Source of the DNA: Datisca glomerata
Lineage: Eukaryota; Streptophyta; Magnoliopsida; Cucurbitales; Datiscaceae
Assembly: GCA_003255025.1 (NCBI GenBank)
Contig: QANY01013855.1
Span: forward strand, 959,524-1,023,523
DNA length: 64,000 nucleotides
Reading direction: 5' to 3'
Shown in pieces: positions 31,604 through 43,002 of the stretch. Within the stretch, counting starts at the first letter, position 1. Every line of letters begins with the position of its first letter. Under the pieces are notes generated by a model. That model ran no database searches, was not told where the DNA came from, and was given only the letters and a program-made list of their open reading frames with translations. Position numbers and translations under genes: made by a program.

Positions 31604-32845
31604 ATGATTAAGTCCCAGAAAACAGCGAGAGAAAACAGAAAAAGTCGTGACATCACAAACCCATCTTTCTCTTCCACTCTTCTCGACGAAATCTACCGCT
31701 CTATTGATTCTGGCGGCGAGAACTCGAAATTTCACAGAGAAACATTTTCGATCAGACAACAGAGTGAAAGTTGCGGCAAAACCCATAGATCCATCGAAGA
31801 AGAAAAGGAGATAGCAAGCCTTCGCCGAGCTTGTCTGATCGAGAAATGGATGGATAAACAGGTCAGCCAAAAGGTTAGCACCCAACAGAAACAGTATGTT
31901 CCAGAATTCGAAAGAAAATCAAATCATGATCCTGATCGTGATCGTGATCAGGATGCTCTGTTTTTCAGTTCAACTTCATTTTCCTCCGATTCAAGCTTTG
32001 GCGGATTCTCATCTTCCGACACAGAATCAATGCACGGAGCTAAGTCCTCGACGCCGTCGTGTTTCGGTCCGTTAAGGGCGAAGGTGAAACCCGTTCGAAC
32101 GAGAATCGAAAATCCAGAGAGAAAACAGAAGACTCTGTTTGAACTTCACATGTTCGACGATTATCGTCGCCAAAATGCGACAGAGCGGAATCCAACGAAC
32201 GAGGAATGCATAATCAAGTCAAAATCACGAGCCTTGAAGATTTACAGCAATTTAAAGAAAGTGAAGCAACCAATTTCACCAGGTGGACGTCTTTCTATCT
32301 TTCTCAATTCTCTGTTCACAACTGGGAACACAAAGAAAACAAAAACCCCATCTTCAAGTATTGAAGGTTATGTAAGCAGAGAGAGGAATTGTTCATCGGC
32401 TTCATCGTTTTCACGGTCGTGTTTAAGCAAACAGTCGCTTTCTTCTTCAAGAGAAAAGATGGACGACAATGGCGTCAAAAGGACGGTTCGATTCTACCCA
32501 GTAAGCGTTATTCTCGATGAAGACTGCAGACCGTGCGGTGAGAAATGCTTGTACGAAGAAGATAACTCAAGCCTAATGGATGTGTCTGTACCATTACCGA
32601 CTGTGTGGAAAGTCGAACACTCGCCGGCGAAAATGGCGGAGGGAGAAAAACGTAAATATGTTAAGAAGAAGGCGTGGCATGACGATGAAGAAGAAGAAGA
32701 TGACGACGATGACGTGGATGATGGAATGAGTTGTTCAAGTTCGGATCTGTTTGAGCTGGATCATCGTGTGGTGATGGAGCTTCCTGTTTATGAAACTACG
32801 CATGTTAACACCAATCGTGCCATTGCTAATAGCTTGCTGATCTAA
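31604..32845 (+). CDS. BIG GRAIN 1-like protein
   Basis: A 413-residue single-exon ORF from ATG 31604 to TAA 32845. Family marks in order: FSSTLLDEIYRSID (residues 22-35), FFSSTSFSSDSSFGG and FSSSDTESM (about 124-144), KTLFELHMFDDYRR (about 178), VRFYPVSVILDEDCRPCGEK (about 295), an acidic run (about 359-372), SCSSSDLFELDH (about 376) and ELPVYETTHVNTNRAIANSL near the end. These fit the plant BIG GRAIN 1 family. Rice BG1 is a plasma-membrane-associated positive regulator of auxin response and transport that affects organ size; the role here is inferred from the family. No signal peptide or membrane segment is visible, and the protein is Ser-rich and charged. No stop or frameshift is seen. The family has several subgroups (BG1-like A to E) and I cannot assign one. 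Confidence 0.88.
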   Translation: MIKSQKTARENRKSRDITNPSFSSTLLDEIYRSIDSGGENSKFHRETFSIRQQSESCGKTHRSIEEEKEIASLRRACLIEKWMDKQVSQKVSTQQKQYVPEFERKSNHDPDRDRDQDALFFSSTSFSSDSSFGGFSSSDTESMHGAKSSTPSCFGPLRAKVKPVRTRIENPERKQKTLFELHMFDDYRRQNATERNPTNEECIIKSKSRALKIYSNLKKVKQPISPGGRLSIFLNSLFTTGNTKKTKTPSSSIEGYVSRERNCSSASSFSRSCLSKQSLSSSREKMDDNGVKRTVRFYPVSVILDEDCRPCGEKCLYEEDNSSLMDVSVPLPTVWKVEHSPAKMAEGEKRKYVKKKAWHDDEEEEDDDDDVDDGMSCSSSDLFELDHRVVMELPVYETTHVNTNRAIANSLLI

Positions 32846-33020
32846 TTTCACTTTTAACTTATTTAATCTAAAAAAAAATTGTTGTAAATTAGATTATTAT
32901 TACTAAATTATGCAGTTTAAAATTTTCATATTCAGTCATTTTAAATTTGATTGGTCTCGAGACTTAAAACTATACTTGTTCTTTTTTTTTTTGTCATTTT
33001 CATTTATAAATACATCTCAG

Positions 33021-33026
33021 AATAAA
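33021..33026 (+). terminator. Possible polyadenylation signal of the BIG GRAIN 1-like gene
   Basis: AATAAA about 175 bases after the stop codon, in AT-rich sequence. Confidence 0.4.
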
Positions 33027-33684
33027 ATGATGTGATTGGCTGGATTGATAATGAAACATGTACTTCTAAATGATAATGTAACATGATATAATGTAGCTAT
33101 ATGTAAATGAATGCTAGAAATTTGAAATTAACAAATATGTAAAAGAAAAGATGGGAAAAGAGGGAAAGAGAGGTGTTTAAATGGAACTTTTTCAGAAAAA
33201 GAAAGATCAAGTGGGGATGAGGGTGTCTTTGATCAAGATCTAACACCCAGATAGATACTGACAGTATAGTTTGAAAGAGAACAATGAAAAGAAAGAAAGA
33301 AAAAGACAAGAAACAAGCAGAAGCAATTTGCATGAGTGAGAGAGAGAAAGAGGTTTTGATGGGGTGAAAGGGAAGGGGCAGATCTTCGTCCATGGGAATA
33401 GAGAAAGTAAAGTTGAATGCTTTTGCTTTAGTTTTTTTATTTGGTTACTGGTAAATGTATAATAACCAAAGAAAAATTAAGTACATTAATTTAGAAGAGC
33501 AAATAGGCAGTACTACTGAAAAGGATTAACAACAAAAAGTTAGAACAGCAACAAGCTAAGCTAAGTAAATTGAAAACAATTGCTAATGGACAAGCGATTG
33601 ATCACAACAGGAGTATGACTACAAGCCAAGCAGCTTGAAATCACTGACTCCCACCGGCTGAGGAACCTGACTAAACCACGAAAG
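33027..33684. other. No gene seen
   Basis: Purine-rich stretch (GAAAGAAAGA, GAGAGAGAAAGAGG) at 33130-33360. The words CAACAAGCTAAGCTAAG.. and ACAAGCGATTGATC at 33550-33602 have diverged counterparts at 40160-40215. Confidence 0.45.
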
Positions 33685-34371
33685 TGTTGAAATTTGGTGC
33701 TTAAATTCTTTGGAGGATATTTGGGAAAATATTATGTTTTCAATGGTTTATTATTTTGAACAAAAAAGTTAATGATTTATGGACTGTCTATAAATATGAG
33801 GTTTTTGTTATGATTCGGTGACGTTACTTCAAGAGAGTGTGAGAGTTAACTCTACATTAAAGAAATAATGCCGTTGTGAGGAGGTTTTGTCCTAAGAGAT
33901 AGCGGACAACCTTGAGATGAGAGAAAATGATTTTGCTTCGATAGAGAGTGAGAGGTGAATCTGTTCTAAATGGAGCATCTCATAGTGAGGAGGCTCTACC
34001 ATAAGAGCTATATGATAGTATTAAGATATGAGAGAGAACTTTATCCTATAAGAGAATACTCCATGATATTGAGAGGCTAGTTAGAAGACTTTGACCTCGA
34101 GTCAGTTTTCAAATTAGTGGATTGCATCTAGTCTGATAAAAAAGTGATGACTTTCGTTTAAGCTAATTATGATCTCTAATGTATTGTCACGTGTGTTGAC
34201 TTAAGTTTTGGGTATAATGAGATTTGAGTTAGGTGCTTATATCGATATTGAGAATATACTGATGATGATGACGACGACGACTTATCCATGGATAAATTGA
34301 TCGAACTGCATTAAAAATATCATTTTGCTATAATTTTATTGATGATTTTGTTAAAACAAGTGATATTAGAG
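33685..34371 (+). mobile_element. LTR remnant with primer site
   Basis: TGTTGAAATTTGG at 33685 to GTTAAAACA at 34358 gives a TG..CA stretch of 674 bp. TGTCTATAAATATGAGG at 33786 is TATA-like. It is followed by AGTGATATTAGAGTTGTGG, a decayed form of the AGTGGTATCAGAGC primer site. Only about 110 bp of internal sequence remains before the copia element starts at 34482. No matching 3' LTR found. Confidence 0.6.
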
Positions 34372-34481
34372 TTGTGGTTTGATCCTGGACGATAGAAGAA
34401 ATTTAGCACAGAGCCAACCCTACACAAAGTTTAAAAATCCTCATCCAGCCTAGAGTATAAAACATAGTTCCTCATCAGCTC

Positions 34482-34911
34482 TATTGAACCATCTGGTCCA
34501 TCTCCTTTCTCTTCATGTATTTTATGTAGCTTAAAGCATGAAGAAAATTGCCCGATGTAGTCCACATCAATTAGATCTTTTAATGACTCAGCCTCCACCT
34601 CATTTCTTACTCATTGGTCGTCTAAGTATCCCAGATATCATAACAACAATTACACAAGGTGCCCTCTCATTGGTCATTGTAGATTGAGCAATCATTTCTC
34701 AATGATTGGCAAAACTAATTCTAGGCTTAACCAATTAGAGGAGTGTAAAATATTCTTTTGTTTTGTACTTTTCTTTCTTATTTTTTATTCGTTATCTTCT
34801 TTTAGTATATTAAGATAAGCTTTGTACATTATCAATTTGATTAGGAAATACAGTAAAGAGAAAAGCCTTGTCATCTTCTTCCTCCTTTCTCTCTTAACCT
34901 ATTATTTAACT
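34482..34911 (+). repeat. 5' LTR of copia element
   Basis: 430 bp, TATTGAACCATCTGG to ..ATTATTTAACT. It shares CTCTTCATGTATTTTATGTA, ATATCATAACAACAATTACA and the end sequence with the 3' copy. Confidence 0.9.
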
Positions 34912-34923
34912 TGATATCAAAGC
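34912..34923 (+). other. Primer-binding site of copia element
   Basis: TGATATCAAAGC, two changes from TGGTATCAGAGC (initiator-Met tRNA). Confidence 0.75.
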
Positions 34924-34963
34924 TAGAGCTCAGCTAGCTTCTCTCCCCTGGCAACCCCTGAAA

Positions 34964-35930
34964 ATGACAATGTCACTCATGCTTCCACTTCCATTACTAT
35001 TAACGCAGTAGCTGAGCAAAACGTGGATGTCAATCATGCCAACTCAAGTAACAGCCCCTCATCCAACTCACCAACAAGCTTACTTCCTTCTCTCACAAAC
35101 AACCTGCCAAACAATATGGTCACCATCTCCATCGACTGGATCGCAATAACTACGTCTTCTGGAAATCTTAAATCTTCTCGGTAATCCGAGCTTATGATCT
35201 CGAGCAATACTTACTGTGAATGATTCTTATATCAGAAGAGTTCACTGTCAATCCCTTATATAATGGAGTTGCACAGCAAAACACTGAAGCTCTCTTAGTT
35301 CTCAACCATGCCTTTATCAATTGGAGAATGACATATCAGTACCTCATGAGTTGGTTGTTGTCATGAATCACATAGGCCATGTTTGGCCATGTAGTCCACT
35401 GTCAAAGCTCCCGTGAAGTTTGGAGAGCTTTCGAGCAAATATTCACTTCTCAGTCCAAATCTACGATTCTTCAATTCATGTATCAATACATACTATTAAG
35501 AAAGGTGCCTCGAGTATAAATGATTACATTGTAAAGATGAAATCAATAGCTGATATCCTATATGCGAGTAGCCAACTACTTGAAGATAAAGATCTTTAAC
35601 TTTACATACGGGGAGGCTTAGGGAATGTATATGACCCTGTATATGTCAACCTCATTTCTAGATATGAAACAATATCACTTCAAGAGGCACAATTCATGCT
35701 CCAAAGTCATGAAATGGGACTATAGCAACTTAACAGTCTAATGCAAGTTGAGCAAATAGACCCCCTGCCCACTTCTCCAACTATAGTAGAAGGAATGATA
35801 GAAATGCTTCTCAATCTTACCCTAACAGAAACTACCATGGGAACACTAGAGGAAGAAGTAACACCAGACCTATGTGCCAAATATGTAGAAAACCAGACCA
35901 TTATGCCTTTAGCTGCTACAACAAGTTTGA
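34964..35930 (+). pseudogene. Gag of copia element
   Basis: Decayed reading through 34964-35870, with fragments such as NDYIVKMKSIADILYASSQL (about 35518). It ends in CQICRKPDHYAFSCYNKFD at about 35875, a CCHC-type zinc knuckle as in copia gag. Multiple stops and shifts. Confidence 0.7.
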
Positions 35931-36039
35931 TTATGAGTTTCAACCAAGTGTCAACAACAATCTGCAACCACAAGGACAATTTAGATCCTACAACACCAAG
36001 TCATTTACAAGATCTTATGCAGCTTACATGGCAGCTCCT

Positions 36040-37210
36040 TCTTCAGTAGATGCTGCTACTCGGTTCATGGATATAGTAGCCAATGCCCACATTACTCTTG
36101 ACTTGGCCAATCTCTCAATAAAGAGTGACTACAAGGGTAAAAATAAACTTATTATAAGCAATGGTGAGCTGTTACCCATAACTCATGTTGGAAAATCACA
36201 CATTCACACTAACAATCCCTATATCACTTTGACATTTGATCAATTACTTTGTGTCCCAATTGCTACCAAAAACTTGCTAAGTGTGTCCCAAATTACAAGA
36301 TCCAATCTCATCATTGTTGTCTTTGATTCTGATTATTGTTTTGTGCAGGATAAGATATCGAATGAGGTTCTACTTCGGGGTGTTCTTAAGGGAGGTTTAT
36401 ACCCTTTCCCTTGCATTAAAAGGACATTACCCCGACCAGCACCTTTCAATCCAAGTCATAGATTTTTAACAACTTTTCTAGTTTTCTCTCTTATTTACTT
36501 TTAGTATCTAGTAGTAGCAACAAAGCCAATCTTTGGCACCAAAGACTGGGGCATCTCTCAACTCATATCCTAGGTTTAGTTTCTAAGCTTGTAACATGTT
36601 CTTCTATTAATGAAAGGAAACTTGATTCCAGTGAGTCTTGTTGCTTAGGTAAGGCTCATCAAGCTAGTTATATTTCTTCACTATCTAAAACAAATGAGCC
36701 TTTTGAACTTATGCATTCAAATGTTTGGGGACCCTCTCATTTACTTTCTACTACTGGTTATAGGTATTACATAAGCTTTTGCATACGAATGCACAAAATT
36801 CACATAGATTTCCCCCTTAAAACTTAAGTTAGAATCTAAGTCTATCTTTCTTAACTTTAATGCTTACATTGAGCATTGAGAGGCCTTTAACCATAAAATC
36901 AAACACTTACAAACTGATTAGGGAGGATAATTTAGGTCATTTCTTCCCTTGTTAAAATAACTTGGGATCATCTTTAGGCATCATTGCCCACACACTCACC
37001 AACAAAATGGAAGAGTGGAAAGAAAACATAGAGACATAATTGAGAAAGGATTAACTCTTCTTGTACATGTTTACCTCTCTCATTCTGGTGGGACTCTTTC
37101 TCAACCTCTGTTCACCTTATTAACTTACTACCCACCCCTGTTCTTTCTTCCAAATCTCACTTTGAGATGTTGTTTGACAAAACTTCAAATTATTCTCTCT
37201 TAAGGTCTTT
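36040..37210 (+). pseudogene. Protease/integrase region of copia element
   Basis: ELLPITHVGKSHIHTNNPYI and LCVPIATKNLLSVSQITRSN (36160-36305) are the segment before integrase. WHQRLGHLSTHIL-like text is near 36530 and CLGKAHQASY near 36645. HTHQQNGRVERKHRDIIEKG at about 36995 is the end of the integrase core, with the catalytic Glu region (NGxxERKH). The first two catalytic Asp regions are badly decayed. Confidence 0.8.
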
Positions 37211-37739
37211 GGGTGCACTTGTTTCCCCTTCTTAAGACCATATAATAAACATAAATTCAATTTTCACTCCACTAAGTGCATTTTTCTTGGATATAGTAAC
37301 TCCCACAAAGGATATAAATGCCTTAACCTTATAACAGGTAGAGTTTATATTGCACAAAGTGTCATCTTTAATGAATCAGAGTTCCCATACTCTCAACTTG
37401 TTATTCACAACTCACCCACATCTCAAACCACTACTGTCATGCTCCCTACCTACTATCCATCTTCTGTTATGCATGTAAATGGTGCAAGCTCTTTTATCAC
37501 CACTGAGGCATGATCTTCTCCTTCAATCTCTTGTTCTCATCAACTCAATATGTCTCTTCTTCTCAGGTAAATTCCTCGTCTACATCAGACTATCATGTTC
37601 CTACTTCTAGTGTACCCTTTGCACCCACCTCACCCACTTCACTCTCACCAGCCCATTCATTTCCCGTTGCACCTTGTATTTCTCTAAAAAGGTATGTACA
37701 CCCAATGCTCACTTGGTCTAAAACAAGTATATTTTAACC

Positions 37740-38660
37740 TAAGATGTTCACTGCTTCTTTATCTAACTTGGAACTAAGTTCTATTCGTGAAGCTCTTGTA
37801 GATTCTCATAGGGCAGTAGCTATACAGGCTGAATTTGATGCTCTTCACAAGAACAAGACATCGGTTATGGTGCCTCCTGCTTCTAACATTCACATTGTCA
37901 AATGTAAGTGGGTATATAGGAACAAACACAATCCAGATGGCTCTATAACAAACACAAGCCAAGGTTAGTTGCTAAAGGCTTCCAATAACATCATGGCATT
38001 GACTTCTTTGAAACATATAGCCCTATAATCAAGCTCTGCACCGTTCGAGTCATCTTTACCTTAGTAGTAACCAATGGCTGGGATATCCAACAACTGGACA
38101 TTAATAATGCCTTCTTGAATGATATTCTACTGAGACAGTGTACATGGAGAAATCACCTAGCTTCCAAGATACTCAAAAACCCAACTTTGTCTGCAAATTA
38201 CAAAAAACACTTTACGGTTTAAGGTAAGCTCCCCGGGCATAGTTTGACAGGCTTAAAAACACTTTGCTCACTCTTGGTTATACTAATTCTTTGTCTCTGA
38301 TTCTTCCTTGTTCATACTTCATTAAGAGAACAACATCACCATTATACTTATTGATGTGGATGATATCCTTCTCACTGGCAGTTCTTCCACTATCATTCAC
38401 CAAGTTATCAACTTTTACTCTCAAAACTCTTAGGTCACTTAACTACTTTATGAGATTTGAGGCTTTCATAAATTCAACAGAGCTCTACCTTACTCAATCC
38501 AAATACATTTGTGATCTCCTTACTCGGGCCAATATGTCCAATTGCAAAATTAGTTCTACCCAATGTGTCCAGCCTATAAGCTCTAATCTTCTGGAACTGC
38601 CTTCTCAGAACCATCTCTCTATTGTAGCATCATCGGGGCAATGCAACACTTAACAATGAC
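37740..38660 (+). pseudogene. Reverse transcriptase of copia element
   Basis: ALVDSHRAVAIQAEFDALHK, then VMVPPASNIHIVKCKWVYRN and KHNPDGSI (37790-37945), open the RT. WDIQQLDINNAFLNDIL (about 38085) and TTLYGLRQAPR-like text near 38210 follow. IDVDDILLTGSS (about 38350) has the catalytic DD. NSTELYLTQSKYICDLLTRA (about 38475) ends the domain. Stops and frameshifts separate nearly every block. Confidence 0.85.
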
Positions 38661-38699
38661 ACGCCCCGATATCTCTTATGATGTCAACAAACTCAGTCA

Positions 38700-39232
38700 A
38701 TGATCATTGAAAAGCCTATAAATGCATTCTCAGGTATCTTAAAGGTACACTACAGCTTAGTTTACACTTCATTGTTGCCTCTAGACTCATTTTAGAGGCC
38801 TACTTTGATGTTGTTTAGGTTAGCTCTCTTGATGATAGGAAATCAACGAGTGGTCTCTGTGTGTTTCTTGGTGGCATGTGGGTCGATCGAGCACTGAATC
38901 CTAGTAACGTGCTCTAGCTTCTACTGCCACTGACTTTATTTGGTTACTATCTCTCTTTAAGAAACTTCGTCTATCTCTTCCTCAGTCTCCAATCATCTGG
39001 TGTGATAACTAGAGTGCAGCTTTCGTTGCCGCGAATTCAGTTTTCCACTCAGACCAAACACATCGAAATCGATGTACACTTTATCCTTAAACAAGTTCTC
39101 AACAAGGTTTTGGAGGTTCGTTATGTCCCAACCATAGCTCAAGTTGTAGATTTATTAACCAAAACTCTCTCACCAACTCACTTTCATGAACTTCGATCCA
39201 AGCTCAATGTTGCTAACTCCCCATCTCGCTTG
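38700..39232 (+). pseudogene. RNase H of copia element
   Basis: SLDDRKSTSGLCVFLGG (about 38828) is the copia RNase H signature; TKHIEIDVHFILKQVLNKVL, then VRYVPTIAQVVDLLTKTLSP (39055-39180), is its end. Broken by stops. Confidence 0.85.
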
Positions 39233-39237
39233 AGGGG

Positions 39238-39658
39238 TATTGAACCATCTCTTTCCTCTTCATGTATTTTATGTAGCCTAAAGCATGAAGAAAACTGTCT
39301 CATGCAATCCACCTCAACTAGCTCTTTTAATGACTCAACCTCTACCTCATTTCTTCCTCATTGGCCGTCTAAGCATCTTAGATATCATAACAACAATTAC
39401 ACAGGAGCCCTCTCATTGGTCATGGTAGATTAAACAATCATTTTTTAGTGATTGGTAAAACTAATTCTAGGCTTAACCAATGAGAGTAGAGGAGAATAGT
39501 CTTCTGTTTTGTACATTTCTTTCTTATTTTTTATTCGTTATCTTCTTGTAGTATATTAAGAAAAGATTCTATACATTGTCAATTCGATTGGGAAATACAG
39601 TAAAGAGAAAAGCTTTGTCATCTTCTTCCTCATTTCTCTCTTAACCTATTATTTAACT
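39238..39658 (+). repeat. 3' LTR of copia element
   Basis: 421 bp, TATTGAACCATCTCT to ..ATTTAACT. The PPT GCTTGAGGGG (39228-39237) lies directly before it and the AGCTC target duplication directly after it. Confidence 0.9.
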
Positions 39659-39663
39659 AGCTC

Positions 39664-41255
39664 AAACACAACCAAAAGCAACACAATTTTGCTTTCGATT
39701 TCTTTCTTCTTGATTTGATTGGATTTGGGTTGGCCTTGTTGTCCTCCATCTCTATGCCTACTAATATATTTGTCTTTCCTCTTCCAGTCTCTCTTTTTTC
39801 TTATGTAAAAGAAGGGAAGCTACTGTTTTGTCCCTCGAGTTTGATGTAGCTTTTTAATTTATTTATTTTATAACTATTTTTCTCAGTTAAATGCCAAAAG
39901 AATTTTGTTTTTGCCATATTGTCCTCCCTCCAACCACTTGAATCAAAAGAATTTTGTTATAATAAGATCATTGACGTGGAATATTTTACACAGTTGACAA
40001 TATACATGTCTGAGGTAACTTTCTATGATTGCTGATGTCAGATATAATGTTTCTAGGTGATAGATGTGTTTCTCACATAACTCTAATATTCTTTATCTTT
40101 TGAAGTGCTTGAATTCTAAGACAGTTCGGGAAAATGCAAAAACAAAAGTTAAATACCAACAAAGCTAAGCTAAGCTAAGAAAATTAAAGAGAACTTGCAA
40201 ATAGACAAACAATTGATCCTAATCATTCGTAACATAATCAAAGAAGATGTAGGCAAGGCTTTAAGATGGAATTCTTGCGCAGTACACAATTTCCTCAAAA
40301 ACAGTCCACTAGTTTTATAATCATCAAAACTAGAGATACATATCTTCCTATTATACCATTTTACTATCATTTAACAAATTTAAAAAAAATATGAAACTCC
40401 AATTTAATGTTTTATTATTTTGAATTTTTTTCTAAAATCTCTCACCCAATATATATATATNATTAATAATTAATTAAATAAGAAAACTATTAAATTTAAT
40501 AAAATTTGCTACCTTGATTATTTTTTTAAGAAAAGTGTTATATTTGATTTTTTTTTTACAAAATTTGTGGACATTTGATTTTAAAATTGAAAAGTTGTTA
40601 GTATCAATTCCATCACTTTCCCTAGAGAACTCTCAGCCCAATCTTTTTTTCTCCAACATCAGCATAATGATGTGAGGTTGTAGCAAATACTATATAGTAA
40701 TGTTAATAAAAAGTCAACTTTTAAAAAATTATAAAAAATGATGACAAGTAAAAATATAAAAAATTGCCCCTATAATTTTTTAAAAGTTGACTTTTTATTA
40801 ACATTACTATATAGGGGACAATTTTTGAAAAAAAGTATTTCTCATGGAGGGAAAGTTCGTGCCCGCGCGTACCATTACATCAAATTTTAATAGTTTATAT
40901 AATGTTTACAGTATATATTATACATACCAATTTTTATAGTATAATTGATATATACAGTATATATTACATGAACTTTGTGGACGAAATTCAAAACTTCGCT
41001 GGCGCGCGTGGGTGATGGTTTTTGGAGCGGAATTTTGATTTTTTTTTTAAATTTGGGTGGCTAATTTTTATTTTTGTTTCATCTTAAGTAATTTTCCATT
41101 TTTTTTCTTAAAAACGGTCTATTATTGTTGTTGACCCAATAGTATATACATAACTTGGGTATAAATATATATTCCTTCCTTATAGTTTGTCTTAGTTATA
41201 TGAACATCGTCTTTAATTTTAATTATTACACAAAACTCTATCGTCCTTAGTAGAA
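39664..41255. other. No gene seen; AT-rich, contains one N
   Basis: Position 40461 is N after a (TA)n run. The region holds the 44-bp inverted repeat at 40690-40814 and no recognisable coding sequence. Confidence 0.6.
40690..40814. repeat. Perfect 44-bp inverted repeat with 37-bp loop
   Basis: The left arm 40690-40733 (CTATATAGTAATGTTAATAA..) and right arm 40771-40814 (..TTATTAACATTACTATATAG) are exact reverse complements over all 44 bases. The loop is AT-rich. No TIR family signature or target duplication was recognised. It could be a small foldback/MITE element. Confidence 0.95.
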
Positions 41256-41757
41256 TGGAAAAAGGTATCATTCTTGTAAATGATTTTTTCTCCCTCACAT
41301 GAAAAATAATAAAAAACTTAAGAGAATGGAGACGGTAAACAAATTGAGTAACGTAGTTTGTATTTGATTTTCTATAGATGAATTAATGCTACAATTGACA
41401 TTTATTTATAGGCTTTTTACAGAATCTGATATCACATCTTTAATAATGGAATTACTACGAAAATTGTGGGGTATATTCTCATGTCTAAGGATTTTCGGCT
41501 TGATATTAGGAGATATTCCTGTTTTAGGGAAGATTCAGCTTCGCTTTGGTGATAACCCAATATTTCTACAATTTTGGAATAAATCTGCCCGTTGGATGAA
41601 CTTGATTAACGTTCCTCCGGCTTACTGTTTTTGTTTGCCACATGTCCTGACTAATTTCCTTCTCGTAATCGTCTAAACTGATCTTACGGCTATGACATAT
41701 TGCTCTTACCTACGGTTCAGATCTTGCCACGTGTACTGTGATATTTAATAATATTCA
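41256..41757 (-). repeat. 3' LTR of Tat copy 2
   Basis: About 502 bp, TGGAAAAAGG to ..AATATTCA on the plus strand. It shares long blocks with 49170-49644, for example AGAATCTGATATCACATCT, TTGATATTAGGAGATATTC and CTTGCCACGTGTACTGTGAT. Confidence 0.82.
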
Positions 41758-42577
41758 TTTGCACCTGACTCAACAAATTTATATTTGTCGAAATGTAATA
41801 ATTATAGTTTGTTTCTCAAGAAGACACGATGTGATTCCACTACTGTTTTTGCACCATTTTCTGAGACATGCAATTATTAATGCCACAAAAAGTAATAATA
41901 AAATAAGCAAAAAGGAATGCGCACATGTGGGCTGCGATGTTTCATTTCCTGTTCTCACTGACATTTGTCTCGGATCTTTCATATGTATCCCCCATTCCTC
42001 GCCTTACAGAACTATAGATCATGTCTTATCGTCATTACGCCTTCCCGTTGTCAGCTTTCCTTTCTTGAAAAAGATAGTTTAGAGGATATCCTTTTCTCTT
42101 ATTGTTAACTGGCGTTTCCTCATTTACTCAGACTAGCATTAGCTCGATTCTCGTGCCTATAAGTCATGACTGCCTTTTCGTCTCTTCCTTTTAGAATTAG
42201 GCATTTTAACATATTTTTGGAGTCCGCTGTCTATTAAATGAGAACTATTCCATTTCATTTTCTTCTTGCAACCTTCATTCCCGTAAGTGATTTTCTTCCC
42301 CTTTCTTCTTCTTCTTCGATCCCTTGTTTTTGTTTTTTTTCTCCTTTTTCCATGGAGGAAGAAACTGTTTTTAGGCCTAGCACTCCCTAGTCAGATCCCA
42401 AGAGGAACACGACTGTTTCATGGCCTTTCACCTGGATACTTTTCCCCATATGTCCTTTATGGGTTAGGAAAGAGTAACGCCACTGGAAACCATGTTCTCC
42501 TCCTTACCAGATAATCCTAAGCCCAATGTGCATAGCCTTAGGTCTCAAACTCCCCTTCTCCACCTTCTTAAAGGAAT

Positions 42578-42627
42578 TTTTCCATACTGTAGGTTTAGCT
42601 CCTTTCCATACTGTAGGTTTAGCTCCT
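42578..42627. repeat. 25-bp tandem duplication in the antisense ORF
   Basis: TTCCATACTGTAGGTTTAGC followed by TCCT occurs twice in a row. The following AAGCCCAATGTGCATAGCCT (42628) also occurs at 42510. Confidence 0.85.
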
Positions 42628-42912
42628 AAGCCCAATGTGCATAGCCTAGTTCATATATGATTCTCTTAGATTTTGAAGCCTTGAGTAGAAGGCACAATTT
42701 TGACTTGGGAGTAGATGAACTTCGTCACTGCTATATAGTCAAATATAGGTATGAGAGTTATTACCTTGCCTCCCATCCTTCCGAGCCAAAAGGAAAGTTG
42801 ATAACCGCCCTTCCAAAAGGGGACAAAGACTAGGAACGAGATAAACTACTAATCGGCGGGAACTGGGTTGGTGATGACCGCTAGACTATCCCTAGAAATT
42901 GGGGTGTTTTTA

Positions 42913-43002
42913 GTAAGTTACCAGAGCTCCGATTCTTTGCCTTTTTCTTCTTTTTACTTTCTTATTGCTTGTTTTATTTTTGATAAATTATGCTTCGTGT
43001 AG
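42913..43002 (+). other. Intron in the antisense ORF of Tat copy 2
   Basis: GTAAGT donor and CTTCGTGTAG acceptor, 90 bp, phase 1, joining F-(A|GT)-PKKN. Same position and phase as the copy 1 intron 49-148. Confidence 0.65.

Larger units (their letters stand above)
34482..39658 (+). mobile_element. Ty1/copia LTR retrotransposon, decayed
   Basis: A 5177-bp element with LTRs at 34482-34911 and 39238-39658, flanked by AGCTC at 34477-34481 and 39659-39663. Both LTRs start TATTGAACC rather than TG. PBS at 34912 and PPT at 39228. The coding domains follow copia order (integrase before RT) and carry many stops. Confidence 0.9.

Noticed and set aside
31535..31885. 116-residue minus-strand ORF over the start of the BIG GRAIN 1-like gene
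   Set aside because: Shadow of the real plus-strand gene, with no family match.
33097..33393. 98-residue hydrophobic minus-strand ORF
   Set aside because: Complement of a purine-rich stretch, Phe/Leu/Ser-rich by composition, with no recognisable family.
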